Below, piece after piece: positions 7,953 through 17,114 of a stretch of DNA of 64,000 nucleotides. A program made the translations under genes and the position numbers. The notes below the pieces were generated by a model. That model had not been told where the DNA came from, did no database searches, and saw only the letters and a list, made by a program, of their open reading frames with translations. Each line of letters opens with the position of its first letter. Within the stretch, counting starts at the first letter, position 1. Source of the DNA: Suilimivivens aceti (GTDB taxonomy: Bacteria > Bacillota > Clostridia > Lachnospirales > Lachnospiraceae); assembly GCF_025567405.1 (NCBI RefSeq), contig NZ_JAOQKJ010000002.1:304739-368738 (forward strand), read 5' to 3'.

Positions 7953-10220
7953 TTAATACATTTTTACGAAGTCTGCACCTTCATAGAAAAAAGAAAGGAT
8001 CTCCTCTCTCTTCCTTCCGGCACGTGCCATATCGGCAGCCCCATTCTGGCTCATCCCGACACCATGACCGTATCCGCCGCCAAATATAGTATATCCTATC
8101 ACATTTCCCCTCTTTTTTTCAACAGAAATGATCAGATACGCGCTGGGAAGCAGCTTCCCGGTGGTTACCGCAGATCCATCTGCCCGGATCACTTCCCCGC
8201 CCTGAGATAATACCTGCCGGATCTGATACTCTCCCTTTACCTCATAATCACCTGTATCTGTTTTTACGGAAAGCACTGTGGCAAGACCGCTCTCAAGCCG
8301 CTTCTCAACAGAAATATCATAGATTTCTGAAAAAGCTTCCTTCATGATCTCTGCCATCTTTGCAGCATCTATCTCCTGTACCTCATACTGCCAGCGATAC
8401 CAGGCCTCCTCTTTTTCATAATCCCCGGGGTGCTCCTCCTTCAGGAAATCCTGAAACGCACTTTCTTCCCTGAGGTCTTCTTCCTCTTCTTCATGTGAAA
8501 TCCGTCTGGTATTCAGATAGGGCAGGTCTTCTGTGCTTCCAAAGGCTCTTTCATCACTGCCGCTCCCACAGGAGGTAGAATAATAATATGCATGGATCGG
8601 TACTCCATCATAGAAAAGCATTTCTCCGGCAGTCTCTCCCACCGCTCTTCTGGCATTTCTGCTCTCCTCGATATTGTTATAAACCTGATACCGTACACTG
8701 TCATCCACATGGGCGCCCTCCTCTGGGAGCCCGGATTTCAGAAGATACCGGTAGGCATAGGTTCTTGCACAGACAGCCTGCGCCTCAAGTGCCTCTGCCG
8801 GATAAGAGGAAGGCATCTCACTTGGAACTACTGAATAAAGATACTCTTCCAGCAAAAGCTCATTGATCAGCAAAAGGCCCTGTTCCTTCTTTACGATCTC
8901 CATCCTGCCCCTATAGGACGGAATGCCATAAGCCCTTTTCAGGGAGAGCACCTGAATCCTGGAAGAGGCTGCTGAAGGTTCGATCATAAGCCGGTCTCCC
9001 TTGACAAGCATGCTGTCACTGTCTACTATTACTTCTTCTCCTGCCGGGATCCTTCTGCTTTGTCTATCCCCGTAGCTTCCATAGATAAGGTTCAGCTCAC
9101 AGTCCGCCTTCAGCTTTATTTCCTCATGATAAATCCCATCATAAGCCTGATTGCTGACAGCCACCCGTATGTTTTCCATATTCTGATCCTTTACAAGAAG
9201 AACTGCACAGACCTTCCCCTTATCCATAACATAATCAGCAAAGTCATATCCGATCTTAAACTCCGTCCTGTCTGATTCTTTACAGGAACCATATAGCTGA
9301 TATACTCTGTAATCCTCTGCAAATGGCAAAAAGCCCCTGTCCTCCAGTTCAATACCTTCTTCTGCCACTCCAAGGAGAACACCGCCCACCTTTTCATTCT
9401 TTATTTTTCTGTCAAGAGCTTTTCCCTCTGCAAAGGTAAGATCTGCAACCTTCTCCTGGAAAATCTCATTATTTTTCAAAGGGCAGTACATTTCCTCGCC
9501 GGACCACAGAAAATAAAATCCATCTGCGTCATTCTCAGTGATCAGTGCATTTTTCAGGGTAAAGGAATTCTTCTTTCTTTCTGTCAGGACAAGAATCCTG
9601 TCATCCTCTCCTTCATTTCTTTCCACATAGGCTTCAGCCACGCAGTACACAGGTACCTCCACATTTTCATATCCGTATGTATTTCCTCTGCTGTCTATGA
9701 CACTGGCCTCTGATCCCTTTCCAAGAAGCTCCAGTGTTTCCCTTACGATCTGATCCTGGATCTGAAAGGCTTCCAGCCTTTTCTGATACCCCTCTGTAAA
9801 ATCCTGAAACAGAAGCAGATCTTCTTTTCTGTATTTCTGATCCAGCTCCTTTTCCGGAGCCTTCTCTGTATTTTCTGTCTCCCTGTCCTGATCCCATATG
9901 GCCGTCAGTTCTATGTAATCTCCATAAGTCAGAAGGCTGCTTTCACCTTCTCCATGAGCTTCACTCACCTGAAGGCTCCAGTTTTCCAGTTTTTCTCTCT
10001 GCTCTTCTGAAAGAGATGCCTTTCTTCCAAAGGCCATGACAAGGCTGATGGCATCCTTTATCTGTATCTTTTCACCCTCCGGTACCAGCATTCCCCGCTC
10101 CTGTCTGTCTTTCTTTATAAGAATACAAAATAGTAATAACAGCAGCAGGATCATTCCTGCTTTTGCCGCCAGCTTTTCCCATTTTTTCATTACACTTTTC
10201 CTTACTCTTTTATCCGGCAA
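7953..10220 (-). CDS. SpoIID/LytB domain protein, membrane-anchored
   Basis: A 755-aa protein with an N-terminal membrane anchor (about residues 15-33, AGMILLLLLLFCILI) and a large extracytoplasmic part. The C-terminal third is a SpoIID/LytB domain: VVPSEMPSSYPAEALEAQ contains the catalytic glutamate of SpoIID lytic transglycosylases, ARTYAYRYL follows, and GYGHGVGMSQNGA closes it. SpoIID degrades peptidoglycan during spore engulfment, but many paralogues work in vegetative wall turnover. This one is about twice the length of classical SpoIID. Its long N-terminal part (about 40-430) has no domain I recognise. The YihY gene follows after 6 nt. Confidence 0.87.
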   Translation of the reverse strand: MPDKRVRKSVMKKWEKLAAKAGMILLLLLLFCILIKKDRQERGMLVPEGEKIQIKDAISLVMAFGRKASLSEEQREKLENWSLQVSEAHGEGESSLLTYGDYIELTAIWDQDRETENTEKAPEKELDQKYRKEDLLLFQDFTEGYQKRLEAFQIQDQIVRETLELLGKGSEASVIDSRGNTYGYENVEVPVYCVAEAYVERNEGEDDRILVLTERKKNSFTLKNALITENDADGFYFLWSGEEMYCPLKNNEIFQEKVADLTFAEGKALDRKIKNEKVGGVLLGVAEEGIELEDRGFLPFAEDYRVYQLYGSCKESDRTEFKIGYDFADYVMDKGKVCAVLLVKDQNMENIRVAVSNQAYDGIYHEEIKLKADCELNLIYGSYGDRQSRRIPAGEEVIVDSDSMLVKGDRLMIEPSAASSRIQVLSLKRAYGIPSYRGRMEIVKKEQGLLLINELLLEEYLYSVVPSEMPSSYPAEALEAQAVCARTYAYRYLLKSGLPEEGAHVDDSVRYQVYNNIEESRNARRAVGETAGEMLFYDGVPIHAYYYSTSCGSGSDERAFGSTEDLPYLNTRRISHEEEEEDLREESAFQDFLKEEHPGDYEKEEAWYRWQYEVQEIDAAKMAEIMKEAFSEIYDISVEKRLESGLATVLSVKTDTGDYEVKGEYQIRQVLSQGGEVIRADGSAVTTGKLLPSAYLIISVEKKRGNVIGYTIFGGGYGHGVGMSQNGAADMARAGRKREEILSFFYEGADFVKMY

Positions 10221-10277
10221 TGCCCTGCCGGACTTTCTTTCACCCTTTGATATCCTGTGCTGCAGTTCTTAAAGCCA

Positions 10278-10312
10278 AAAGAAGAGCAGCCAGTCTGGCT
10301 GCTCTTCTTTCG
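10278..10312 (-). terminator. Rho-independent terminator after ncRNA
   Basis: A 12-bp near-perfect stem (GAAGAGCAGCCA / TGGCTGCTCTTC, 10281-10308) followed on the minus strand by TTTT. It ends the small RNA transcript that lies to its right and separates it from the SpoIID gene. Confidence 0.8.
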
Positions 10313-10314
10313 TA

Positions 10315-10515
10315 TCCCCAAAATGCCGGTTCCTGCCTTTTGACTCCTAGCAATGCTAGGTGGGTGACCGCAATCTGCGCTTTTGCCTTCCCTTCCAATC
10401 CTCACCGGGCTGGTGAGTGAGGGCTTGACAGCCGCCAGATGATATAGGAATCCCGTTTAAAGTATCTGTAGGTTCAAAAATAGCAGGAGTTGTCGCACAT
10501 CTCAGGTTGTTTTTA
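10315..10515 (-). ncRNA. ssrS: Probable 6S RNA
   Basis: A gene-free stretch of about 370 nt contains what looks like a structured RNA on the minus strand. It runs from ACAACCTGAGATG near 10510, through TTGAACCTACAG, GGGATTCCTATAT and a CCCACCTAG segment, to GCAGGAACCGG near 10325. The two ends can pair (TCCTGC with GCAGGA), giving a long rod with a central region, and a strong terminator follows. These segments resemble Firmicute 6S RNA, the open-promoter mimic that sequesters sigma-A RNA polymerase in stationary phase. The assignment rests on memory of the family, not on a covariance search, and the ends are approximate. Confidence 0.6.
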
Positions 10516-10593
10516 TTATATCCAATCCAGTCTCAAATTACAACTCTAACTTTCTATCTTTATCAATTTCGCAGCCTTAAGCATTCTGCACCC

Positions 10594-12285
10594 TTACTGG
10601 ACTACGCCATTGCCGCCTCTGGTCCAGATAATATTTTTACTGATCATCTCATCAATATCCATGCCGATGATCTCAGATGCCCTTGCCTTGGCTGCCGCCT
10701 CATTTGCCGTTCCGAGATTCTTATAGATCTCATAGGACGGCTTTTTATTTCCGGAAAGATCATATAGTCCAAGATCCAGATGACTTTCCATCTCGGAAGC
10801 CTCATCTGTCTGACGGAAGAGCATAAATGCATCTACATCCGGCAGGGAGGCTGCTTTCAGATAGCCGTAGGCAATAGATGCCTCCTGTGCTTCTGATCCA
10901 AAGGCAGAGGTATAGCCGATCTCCGCAAGGGAAATACTTCGTACTTCTCCGGAAGGACTTAAAAATTGCTTCTGATGCATATAATTGATCAGAATATCTA
11001 TATTCTGCATGGTAATATATGGTGTGGAAATGCTCTCCTTTACCCATACTGCCGGACCGTTCCATGCATAAGGGTCGTACAGCGGTGAATTATAGGGATG
11101 ATAGGAAAGCCCCCAGTCAATATTTCCTTCCCTGTTCATATAATAATTAAACTGATCCAGATATCCCTTTGCCAGAAAGCTACCAGGGTTGGACTTTCTG
11201 CCCCATTCCTGGTCAATGGAATTATAAATCCTGACATTGGCATTCTGTGCCTTCAGTTCATTATACAGAATGCGGAACGCCTTCACATAAATATTCACAT
11301 TCAGATCCATATTCGTAGAATTGGTATACCACCAGGAGGTTCTGGCATTGACCTCATTCCCGATGATCCAGTTATCTACCTGCCCTGCTCCCATATGTCC
11401 GGAATAATGCTGGCCAAGGAAAGCACCGATTGCCTTCAGATGTCCGGTTCCTGCTTCATCTGCTACATTCAGGGCATAGCCAGGGCAGTCACCGCCGGCT
11501 GCCAGCGGATGGATCAGATCCTTGCCAAAATCTCCCTCCCCTCCATTCAGAAGCACCAGCGTCACCTGGATTCCAAACCGGTTGATGCTCCGGATCGTGG
11601 AGTCATAACGGGAAAGAACTTCCCCGTTAAAATAAAAGGTCTTTCCATTATAGGAAAAGGCAATGGCATCCGGCTGTCCTTCTGCAGAACAGAGTTCTCC
11701 GAGATCCATATTGTAAACGATCTGCTGGATACCAAGATCCTGTAGCTGTCCATCAGAGATCCTGGTCACATCCGGAAGGATTCCCTTGATCCCATGATCA
11801 TTTCTTACTGCACTGTAGGCTGCGATCGCTTCCGGATTGGTGATGTAGTGCTCATCACTGACCTGTACCATCTGCCCGCCGCGCTTTACGGCTACCAGGA
11901 ATTTACAGCTCAGATTGGAGCTGTCTGTATTATAATTCAGTGGAAAACTCACAGAAACCGATCTCCCAGCTGAAGCCCTGGCTACTGCCTGTCCTCTTGG
12001 ACCATCCTGCCATACTTCATCCGCATAAATATAATAATTGCCATCATCTCCGTAAGGAACACTGCCTGCTGAAAGCTGGCAGACAACCTGATCCCCGCTG
12101 ATCATACAGGAAGTAATGGACACCGGCCTGCCTTCTGCCGATACCTCCATGGGCTTTGCAAAGAATACAAGACCTGTCAGTATTGCGGCTGCGATCCCCA
12201 TCACGATTTTATTGGAACGATAGTTGTTTTTTTTGATTTCCACCTGTCTTCCCCACTTTTTCTTTTGTTTTATTACCTTTACCAT
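10594..12285 (-). CDS. Secreted DUF5722-like, glycosidase-fold protein
   Basis: A 563-aa secreted protein with a basic N-terminus and a hydrophobic signal segment (about residues 28-45, VMGIAAAILTGLVFFAKP) ending near VSAEG. After a beta-rich N-terminal region the body looks like a TIM-barrel glycoside hydrolase. WIIGNEVNARTSWW near residue 300 resembles the NE acid/base motif of clan GH-A, and SLAEIGYTS near residue 455 could give the nucleophile. The overall pattern matches DUF5722 as I remember it. The substrate is unknown. The start could be further in, at the VEIKKNN stretch, because the first 15 residues are unusually basic. It stands alone, divergent from citrate synthase. Confidence 0.7.
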   Translation of the reverse strand: MVKVIKQKKKWGRQVEIKKNNYRSNKIVMGIAAAILTGLVFFAKPMEVSAEGRPVSITSCMISGDQVVCQLSAGSVPYGDDGNYYIYADEVWQDGPRGQAVARASAGRSVSVSFPLNYNTDSSNLSCKFLVAVKRGGQMVQVSDEHYITNPEAIAAYSAVRNDHGIKGILPDVTRISDGQLQDLGIQQIVYNMDLGELCSAEGQPDAIAFSYNGKTFYFNGEVLSRYDSTIRSINRFGIQVTLVLLNGGEGDFGKDLIHPLAAGGDCPGYALNVADEAGTGHLKAIGAFLGQHYSGHMGAGQVDNWIIGNEVNARTSWWYTNSTNMDLNVNIYVKAFRILYNELKAQNANVRIYNSIDQEWGRKSNPGSFLAKGYLDQFNYYMNREGNIDWGLSYHPYNSPLYDPYAWNGPAVWVKESISTPYITMQNIDILINYMHQKQFLSPSGEVRSISLAEIGYTSAFGSEAQEASIAYGYLKAASLPDVDAFMLFRQTDEASEMESHLDLGLYDLSGNKKPSYEIYKNLGTANEAAAKARASEIIGMDIDEMISKNIIWTRGGNGVVQ

Positions 12286-12427
12286 TATAAACGGAAACAG
12301 CTGTATTTGGCAACATACACTTGCCCTTCCTGTCGTTCTTTTCCCTTCTGCCTTTTACCGCCGCTATCTTTCTCCTGAAAAATGTAAAAAAACTATAAAC
12401 TCAAAATTTTTACTTGTTTTCGTTCTT

Positions 12428-12456
12428 TTCACATGATATCATAGTTTATATATACT
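12428..12456 (+). promoter_or_regulatory. Promoter of citrate synthase gene
   Basis: TTCACA, 17-nt spacer, TATACT on the plus strand, followed about 80 nt later by the ribosome binding site and ATG of gltA. Confidence 0.65.
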
Positions 12457-12536
12457 TTTTTCTGACATATTCTGATACATGTCAATATTCATTCACAATT
12501 GTAACTGTCCTGACCATCGCAGAAAGGAGACAATCC

Positions 12537-13904
12537 ATGGATCATAATGTATACTCTGAGGTTACACCCGATATCGTACGTCTATCTTCGCTTGCACAGA
12601 ACGCTGACGTGATAGATACAGAACTTTTTACCAGATATAACGTCAAACGTGGTCTCCGTGACCTGAATGGAAAGGGTGTCCTTGCTGGACTGACCAACAT
12701 TTCCGATGTCCGTGCCAAGGAAATCATAAATGGGGAAGAGGTTCCTGCGCATGGACAGCTTTTCTACCGCGGCTATAATGTAAAGGATCTGGTAAGCGGC
12801 TTTACCTCTGATAACCGGTTCGGCTTTGAAGAGATCACCTATCTGCTTCTCTTCTCCAAGCTGCCGAATGCAGAAGAGCTTGCTTCCTTCCGTAAGCTCC
12901 TCGCCTTTTACCGTACTCTGCCTACCAGCTTTGTACGCGATATCATCATGAAAGCACCCAGTAAGGATATGATGAACACTCTGTCAAGAAGTGTTCTGAC
13001 TCTGTATTCCTATGATGACAGGGCTGATGATGTTTCCCTTCCCAATGTGCTGCGCCAGTGTCTGCAGCTGATCAGCCTGTTTCCCCTGCTGTCTATTTAT
13101 GGCTATCAGGCTTACTGCCACTACCATGATGGCAAAAGCCTTTTCATCCACCAGCCGGATCCAGGTCTTTCTGCTGCGGAGAATATCCTGCATATCCTGA
13201 GACCGGACAGCTCCTATACACCACTGGAAGCCAGGCTGCTTGATATCGCACTTGTACTCCATATGGAACACGGCGGTGGAAACAACTCCACCTTCACGAC
13301 TCACGTTGTGACCTCTTCCCTGACCGATACCTACTCCGTTATTGCTGCGGCCATCGGTTCCCTGAAGGGACCGAGACATGGCGGTGCCAATATCAAGGTA
13401 GTACAGATGTTTGAAGACATGAAGCAGTCTGTTTCCGACTGGACAGATGAGGACGAGGTGGCAGACTACTTAAGGAGTCTCCTACATAAGGAAGCCTTCG
13501 ACCATGCCGGCCTGATCTACGGTGTCGGCCATGCGATCTATTCCAAATCAGACCCGAGGGCTGTGATCCTCAAGTCCTTCGTAGAGAAGCTTTCCGAGGA
13601 AAAGGGACTTCAGAAGGAATTTGCTCTTTATTCCATGGTGGAACGTCTTGCCCCCGAGGTCATTGCGAGGGAGCGTAAAATGTATAAGGGTGTCAGTATC
13701 AACGTGGACTTTTACTCCGGCTTTGTTTACAATATGCTTTCGCTTCCTCTGGAGCTTTATACCCCCATCTTTGCGATGGCACGTATCTCCGGCTGGAGCG
13801 CCCACAGAATGGAAGAGCTTGCCAATAACGGCAAGATCATCCGCCCGGCTTATAAACCAATCTGTGAAGACAAGGACTATGTTCCTATTGAAAAAAGGAG
13901 CTGA
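12537..13904 (+). CDS. gltA: Citrate synthase
   Basis: Condenses acetyl-CoA and oxaloacetate to citrate, here most likely feeding 2-oxoglutarate and glutamate synthesis rather than a full cycle. I chose the ATG at 12537 because AGAAAGGAGA stands about 8 nt upstream; a longer in-frame extension to 12414 has no ribosome binding site. The protein is 455 aa, of the type common in Clostridia. Catalytic motifs are HGGGNNSTF (histidine), GPRHGGAN, GVGHAIYSKSDPRA (histidine and arginine) and a C-terminal GWSAHRMEE. A terminator overlaps the stop codon. Confidence 0.93.
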   Translation: MDHNVYSEVTPDIVRLSSLAQNADVIDTELFTRYNVKRGLRDLNGKGVLAGLTNISDVRAKEIINGEEVPAHGQLFYRGYNVKDLVSGFTSDNRFGFEEITYLLLFSKLPNAEELASFRKLLAFYRTLPTSFVRDIIMKAPSKDMMNTLSRSVLTLYSYDDRADDVSLPNVLRQCLQLISLFPLLSIYGYQAYCHYHDGKSLFIHQPDPGLSAAENILHILRPDSSYTPLEARLLDIALVLHMEHGGGNNSTFTTHVVTSSLTDTYSVIAAAIGSLKGPRHGGANIKVVQMFEDMKQSVSDWTDEDEVADYLRSLLHKEAFDHAGLIYGVGHAIYSKSDPRAVILKSFVEKLSEEKGLQKEFALYSMVERLAPEVIARERKMYKGVSINVDFYSGFVYNMLSLPLELYTPIFAMARISGWSAHRMEELANNGKIIRPAYKPICEDKDYVPIEKRS

Positions 13905-13928
13905 TGCAAATCTGCATCAGCTCCTTTT
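13893..13928 (+). terminator. Terminator of gltA
   Basis: A 12-bp stem (GGAGCTGATGCA / TGCATCAGCTCC) with an AATC loop, flanked by an A-run and TTTT. The stop codon lies inside the left arm. The A/T flanks make it work in both directions, so it may also stop transcripts leaving thrC. Confidence 0.88.
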
Positions 13929-13979
13929 CTTCATAATTTTAATTTAAAGTCTTAGTACTGTTAGAACCAAAAAATACGG

Positions 13980-15467
13980 TCAGATCCCAAGAAACTCCAG
14001 AACTGTCTGCTTCATTTCTGTCTTATCACAGACATGGTCGTGAAGCACCGGTGCTGTTCTGATCTCCTCAATAGCTCTGGGTACGGCAGTTCCTGAGATT
14101 TCAGAAAGCCTGTCCACCAGATCAAAATCGCTCATATGATCATACTTCTCATCAATAGCCTTCATCACGCTTCTTGTAAACTTATACGGACTTGCCGTGG
14201 ATGCAATGACAGAAACACTTGCATCACCGGTATCCTTCAGATATTTCTTATAAACGCAGGAGGCCACTGCTGTATGGGTATCGATCACATAGCCTGTCTT
14301 ATCATACAGGTCATGGATCGTCCTTGCTGTCTCCTCCTCACTTGCATAATTACCATAAAAGTCAGCAAGCTGTGCTTTCATCTCTTCTGTAATAGTATAC
14401 CTGCCATCCTGCCTCAGTTCACTCATCAGCTCTCTGTTCTTATCCGGATCATCTCCGGCGATCCTGTAGATGAGGCGTTCCAGATTGCTGGATACCAGAA
14501 TATCCATGGACGGTGAGCTTGTCAGCATAAACTCCCTGTTTCTGTCATAGGTACCTGTGGTAAAGAAATCATACAGAACCTTATTCTCATTGGACGCACA
14601 GATCAGCTTATGAACCGGAAGTCCCATCTGCTTTGCATAGAATGCTGCCAGAATATTGCCAAAGTTACCAGTTGGAACTACGAAATTAACAGCCTCCCCG
14701 GCTTTAATCTTCTCTTCCTCAAGAAGCTTCACATAAGCATAAACATAATAGGCAACCTGGGGGATCAGCCTTCCAATGTTAATAGAATTGGCGGATGAAA
14801 ACTGGAAGCCCTTCTCAGCCATATAAGCAGCCAGCTCCTTGTCAGCGAACATCTGCTTGACTCCGGTCTGTGCATCATCAAAATTGCCATGAATCCCTAC
14901 CACATATGTATTTTTACCCTTCTGGGTCACCATCTGCTTCTCCTGGATCGGACTGACACCATTCTTTGGATAGAATACAATGATCCTTGTACCTTCAACA
15001 TCTGCAAAACCTGAAAGTGCTGCCTTGCCGGTATCTCCGGAGGTTGCTGTCAGGATCACGATCTCCTTTGTCACGTGATTCTTTCTGGCAGAGGTTGTCA
15101 GAAGATGTGGCAGGATAGACAGTGCCATATCCTTGAAGGCGATGGTCGCACCATGGAACAGTTCAAGATAATAAGCGCCATCCGCTTCCACAAGCGGAGC
15201 GATCACTTCTGTATCAAACTTGGAGTCGTACGCTCTTGCTATACAGCCTTTCAGCTCTTCTTCTGTAAAATCCGTAAAATAAAGCTTCATAACCTCATAG
15301 GCAACTTCACCATATGTCATATGCGACAGCTCTTCCAGTGATCTATCAAGTGCCGGTATCCTCTCCGGCACGAATAATCCGCCATCGTCAGCCAGTCCCT
15401 TCAGAATTGCTTTTGATGCTGTAACCGGATTTCCTTCAGTTCTCGTGCTATGATACAAGATTTCCAT
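13980..15467 (-). CDS. thrC: Threonine synthase
   Basis: A PLP enzyme that converts O-phosphohomoserine to threonine and phosphate. I place the start at the ATG at 15465-15467, preceded by AAGGAAG; the open frame extends 31 codons further, but that stretch contains the promoter. The protein is 495 aa, the longer class of threonine synthase. Seen are the N-terminal YHSTRTEGNPV, the PLP-lysine segment IAFKDMALSILP, the phosphate-binding loop TATSGDTGKAAL, and VPTGNFGNILAA. It is monocistronic. Confidence 0.95.
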   Translation of the reverse strand: MEILYHSTRTEGNPVTASKAILKGLADDGGLFVPERIPALDRSLEELSHMTYGEVAYEVMKLYFTDFTEEELKGCIARAYDSKFDTEVIAPLVEADGAYYLELFHGATIAFKDMALSILPHLLTTSARKNHVTKEIVILTATSGDTGKAALSGFADVEGTRIIVFYPKNGVSPIQEKQMVTQKGKNTYVVGIHGNFDDAQTGVKQMFADKELAAYMAEKGFQFSSANSINIGRLIPQVAYYVYAYVKLLEEEKIKAGEAVNFVVPTGNFGNILAAFYAKQMGLPVHKLICASNENKVLYDFFTTGTYDRNREFMLTSSPSMDILVSSNLERLIYRIAGDDPDKNRELMSELRQDGRYTITEEMKAQLADFYGNYASEEETARTIHDLYDKTGYVIDTHTAVASCVYKKYLKDTGDASVSVIASTASPYKFTRSVMKAIDEKYDHMSDFDLVDRLSEISGTAVPRAIEEIRTAPVLHDHVCDKTEMKQTVLEFLGI

Positions 15468-15522
15468 GTTTTTCTTCCTTCCGTGTTCGTTCCTTTGTAA
15501 TCTGGATTTATAATTTTTTATC

Positions 15523-15551
15523 ATTCTAGCATAAACGGAATTGCTTGACAA
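15523..15551 (-). promoter_or_regulatory. Promoter of thrC
   Basis: Minus strand TTGTCA, 17-nt spacer, TAGAAT, about 56 nt before the chosen thrC start. The presence of a good promoter here supports the shorter reading of thrC. Confidence 0.78.
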
Positions 15552-15563
15552 GCAATACACTCT

Positions 15564-16214
15564 TTATCCTGCCTTAAAAAACTCATGTCCTCCATAGGAA
15601 AAGAGGCGTATCAGGCAATTATCAAACCACTTCATTTTTCCTTCTTCCGCATATTTTCTGGCTGCAAAATACAGCGCTCCTTCCGTGACATCCTCCCCCT
15701 CAAGCACCCTGTCCACTGCTCTCCTGGTTTCTTCTGTTGCCACTGCGCTCTGATAGGTTCCATTAGCTACTGGTGAAAACTGATAAACGCCATTTTCATT
15801 CTGAAACACAACCTCTTCCACTGTATCCGGAAACTTATTGCTTTCCACACGGTTCATCACAACTCCGGCTACAAGCATTTTCCCTTTTTCATCTTCACTC
15901 CCGGCCTCAGCCTGTACAATCTTAAGCAGGATCTCGTAATCCTTGTCTGACAGCTTACTGTATTCCGGCTTTTCCATTACCTCATAATCCACAATACGCT
16001 GTCCTGAGGAAGCTCTTTTCAGATAACCAAAGAAATGCTCCTTAACAGGCCTGCTTTCCTGTACACTGGTAAGCTGAAATGCCGGTGATGCGGCAAACAG
16101 GTTTGCCCTGACTCCTGTCACGCAGAACCACCCCGCAAGAAAAAGCGTATTACACAGAAATAACCGAATAATAAAATTTTTATACATTCTTTTTACCTGT
16201 TCCTTTCTGTCCAC
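15564..16214 (-). CDS. Cell wall hydrolase, SleB-like
   Basis: A 216-aa protein with an N-terminal hydrophobic signal or anchor (about residues 12-30, FIIRLFLCNTLFLAGWF). The C-terminal domain is of the hydrolase_2/SleB type. LLKIVQAEAGSEDEKGKMLVA holds the conserved glutamate of this lytic transglycosylase-like fold; VVMNRV, FPDTVEEVVFQ and ALYFAARKY follow in the usual order. SleB proteins open spore cortex peptidoglycan at germination, and shorter relatives work in vegetative wall remodelling. There is no peptidoglycan-binding domain, so the exact role is open. Confidence 0.88.
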   Translation of the reverse strand: MDRKEQVKRMYKNFIIRLFLCNTLFLAGWFCVTGVRANLFAASPAFQLTSVQESRPVKEHFFGYLKRASSGQRIVDYEVMEKPEYSKLSDKDYEILLKIVQAEAGSEDEKGKMLVAGVVMNRVESNKFPDTVEEVVFQNENGVYQFSPVANGTYQSAVATEETRRAVDRVLEGEDVTEGALYFAARKYAEEGKMKWFDNCLIRLFSYGGHEFFKAG

Positions 16215-16297
16215 TAACTATTCTATACATGGATGCCTGAAAATATTTCTAAAATTTCATTTTTCTGTAATTTATTTCAAAATTATTAACTCTATGC

Positions 16298-16303
16298 TAT
16301 ACT
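16298..16303 (+). promoter_or_regulatory. -10 element immediately before AP2-domain gene
   Basis: TATACT at 16298-16303 sits 6 nt before the ATG at 16310, with only a weak -35 (TTTCAA) 17 nt further up and no Shine-Dalgarno sequence. Transcription would start at or next to the start codon. Confidence 0.45.
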
Positions 16304-16309
16304 ATTTTT

Positions 16310-17104
16310 ATGAAAAAAAAGCTTCCCGGTGTATATGAAACAACAAAAAAAGACGGCAGCATTTACTACCGTTCTTCTATTACCTATCATCAGAAACATA
16401 TCAGCCTTGGCAGTTATGACACCTCTGCCAGGGCTTTTGGTGCATATCTGGAAGCAGACTCCCTTCTGAAGGATCCATCACTGTCTTTTAAAGAACACTC
16501 GGATCTCCGGATCCTGCCCTTTGGAAAGTGGGTATGTCTGATCAATTTCAGGGACAATGGCATCTATATTGCCAATCCGATCTATCTTCATCCAAGATAC
16601 TTTGAATACTTCCTTAGCGCCCATGAAATCCTGAAGTTTGATATTGATGACCTGTTTTATTATTCCAGTCACAAGATCATGCAGCGGGGACGTCATTTCT
16701 TCGTCTCAGAATATGGTATGCAGACCAATATTGCCGGACGCTATGGCATCAAGAACTATGCCGTTTTCGGCCGGGATTACCGCTTTGTCAATGGGGACTG
16801 TAACGATTTCCGATATGAAAACATAGAGATCCTGAACCGTTACCACGGTGTCAGGGAGAAAAAGGAAAAGAATACGGTCCGTTACACAGCACGGATCCAT
16901 ATCAACGGGAATTATACGATCGGCACCTATGACAGTGCCATAGAAGCAGCCATTGCCTATAATAAGGCTGCCGATATTCTTCACAGGTCAGGTGTACGCA
17001 GGCAATTTGTCGTAAATTACATCGAGGAGCTTTCTCCATCTGCCTACGCAGAACTGTATAGAAAGCTCCCCATTTCCTCCAGGATCATGCACTATAAGCC
17101 ATAA
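16310..17104 (+). CDS. AP2/integrase-type DNA-binding domain protein
   Basis: A 264-aa protein with two AP2-like repeats. One is at the N-terminus (about 5-45, GVYETTKKDGSIYYRSSI ... LGSYDTSARAFGAYLEA) and one at about 185-225 (YTARIHINGNYTIGTYDSA ... AAIAYNKAADIL). Between them NGDCNDFRYENIEILN near residue 165 resembles the end of the HNH motif found in AP2-containing phage homing endonucleases (D-G-N-x-x-N-N-x-x-x-N-L), but the metal-binding histidines are missing. It is therefore more likely a DNA-binding protein derived from a homing nuclease than an active nuclease. It stands alone between wall genes, and its 3' end is 10 nt from the convergent GH25-like gene. Confidence 0.65.
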   Translation: MKKKLPGVYETTKKDGSIYYRSSITYHQKHISLGSYDTSARAFGAYLEADSLLKDPSLSFKEHSDLRILPFGKWVCLINFRDNGIYIANPIYLHPRYFEYFLSAHEILKFDIDDLFYYSSHKIMQRGRHFFVSEYGMQTNIAGRYGIKNYAVFGRDYRFVNGDCNDFRYENIEILNRYHGVREKKEKNTVRYTARIHINGNYTIGTYDSAIEAAIAYNKAADILHRSGVRRQFVVNYIEELSPSAYAELYRKLPISSRIMHYKP

Positions 17105-17114
17105 TCCTGCTCTT

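Noticed and set aside
11098..11745. A 215-codon plus-strand open frame
   Set aside because: It is a shadow of the DUF5722-like gene.
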